13,393 bases of DNA. Origin: JAFGGT01 sp036733165 (lineage in GTDB: Archaea > Methanobacteriota_B > Thermococci > Methanofastidiosales > NM3). The notes under the pieces are model-generated. The model was given only the letters and a program-made list of their open reading frames with translations. It made no database searches and was not told where the DNA came from. Positions 13,337 to 13,393 of the stretch are shown here, one piece after another. The stretch spans positions 1-13,393 of the forward strand of contig DAINBB010000032.1 in NCBI GenBank assembly GCA_036733165.1, in the 5' to 3' direction. The position numbers were made by a program, and so were the translations under genes. Numbering within the stretch: the stretch's first letter is position 1; the number at the start of each line of letters is the position of its first letter.

Positions 13337-13339
13337 AAA

Positions 13340-13393
13340 ATGAAATATTGGGATCCTATCGAGACCATCTCCAGAGATGGTCTCGATAGGATC
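13340..13393 (+). CDS. paaK: Probable phenylacetate-CoA ligase-like protein, 3' end missing
   Basis: Only 18 codons are visible before the window ends, reading MKYWDPIETISRDGLDRI. This matches the N-terminal pattern of the phenylacetate-CoA ligase branch of AMP-forming acyl-CoA synthetases (W-x-P-I-E-T-x-S-R-D/E-x-L), which activate aryl or other carboxylic acids with ATP and CoA. The SD and spacing are good. Codons 5-18 fall in a perfect inverted repeat that ends at the last base, so the final 7 residues could be an assembly fold-back; their match to the family pattern argues that they are real. Confidence 0.55.
   Translation, partial: MKYWDPIETISRDGLDRI
13352..13393. repeat. Perfect 20-bp inverted repeat at the window end
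   Basis: The left arm 13352-13371 and right arm 13374-13393 are exact reverse complements, separated by the dinucleotide CA. The repeat finishes on the last base. It lies inside the first codons of the gene at 13340. It may be a true hairpin or a contig-end fold-back artefact. Confidence 0.95.

Noticed and set aside
1..13393. CRISPR array, insertion sequence, prophage or defence cassette
   Set aside because: No regularly spaced repeats, no transposase, integrase or Cas-like protein, and gene content is housekeeping with conserved archaeal order.

Overview
This window is archaeal, and most of it is informational-gene chromosome. Domain-diagnostic genes include PCNA, an archaeal GINS subunit, ribosomal proteins L44e and S27e, aIF2-alpha, Nop10, transcription factor S, archaeosine-type tRNA-guanine transglycosylase and Taw2 (wyosine pathway). 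Promoters look archaeal too: TATA-like boxes about 25 nt before inferred transcript starts, some leaderless starts beside genes with Shine-Dalgarno (SD) sequences, and poly-T tracts at gene ends. Coding DNA has moderate GC and mostly AGG/AGA arginine codons, while intergenic DNA is very AT-rich. A euryarchaeal-type lineage, possibly Thermoplasmatota, is my guess; the sequence does not settle it.

Layout. Positions 1-800 (+) hold the 3' part of a D-2-hydroxyacid dehydrogenase that enters from outside the window. From 4218 down to 788 (-) runs a tight seven-gene operon: PCNA, GINS (Gins51/15 type), L44e, S27e (56 aa), aIF2-alpha, Nop10 (53 aa) and a PAC2-family proteasome-assembly-chaperone homologue. 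Gene junctions range from 4-nt overlaps to 13-nt gaps. It joins a replication clamp and helicase factor to translation, rRNA modification and proteostasis genes. Upstream on the same strand come TFS plus a small OB-fold protein (4949-4308), a universal stress protein (5502/5523-5074) and a tandem winged-helix protein (6139-5624). A very AT-rich gap of about 250 bp follows. Next is a three-gene operon (9696-6388, -): a MobB-like P-loop protein with a four-cysteine domain, Taw2 and TgtA, the last two modifying tRNA. Divergent from it is a 507-aa TPR protein (9858-11381, +). Then come a YjjX/DUF84 inosine/xanthosine triphosphatase (11644-12207, +), a 101-aa orphan (12515-12210, -), endonuclease III (13216-12584, -) and the first 18 codons of a probable phenylacetate-CoA-ligase-like gene (13340 onward, +).

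Functional themes: DNA replication and repair (PCNA, GINS, Nth, nucleotide-pool cleaning), transcript cleavage (TFS), translation and ribosome biogenesis, tRNA modification and stress or regulatory genes. I see no CRISPR array, insertion sequence, tRNA, rRNA or defence system. The strongest oddities are a perfect 20-bp inverted repeat ending exactly at the last base, an apparent AUA start codon for the universal stress protein, a two-fold duplicated winged-helix protein with a 14-bp palindrome in its own promoter, an operon joining MobB-like and tRNA-modification genes, and a coding-like minus-strand remnant at 11388-11627. No stretch over 300 bases lacks a gene; the largest gaps are 11382-11643 and 6140-6387.
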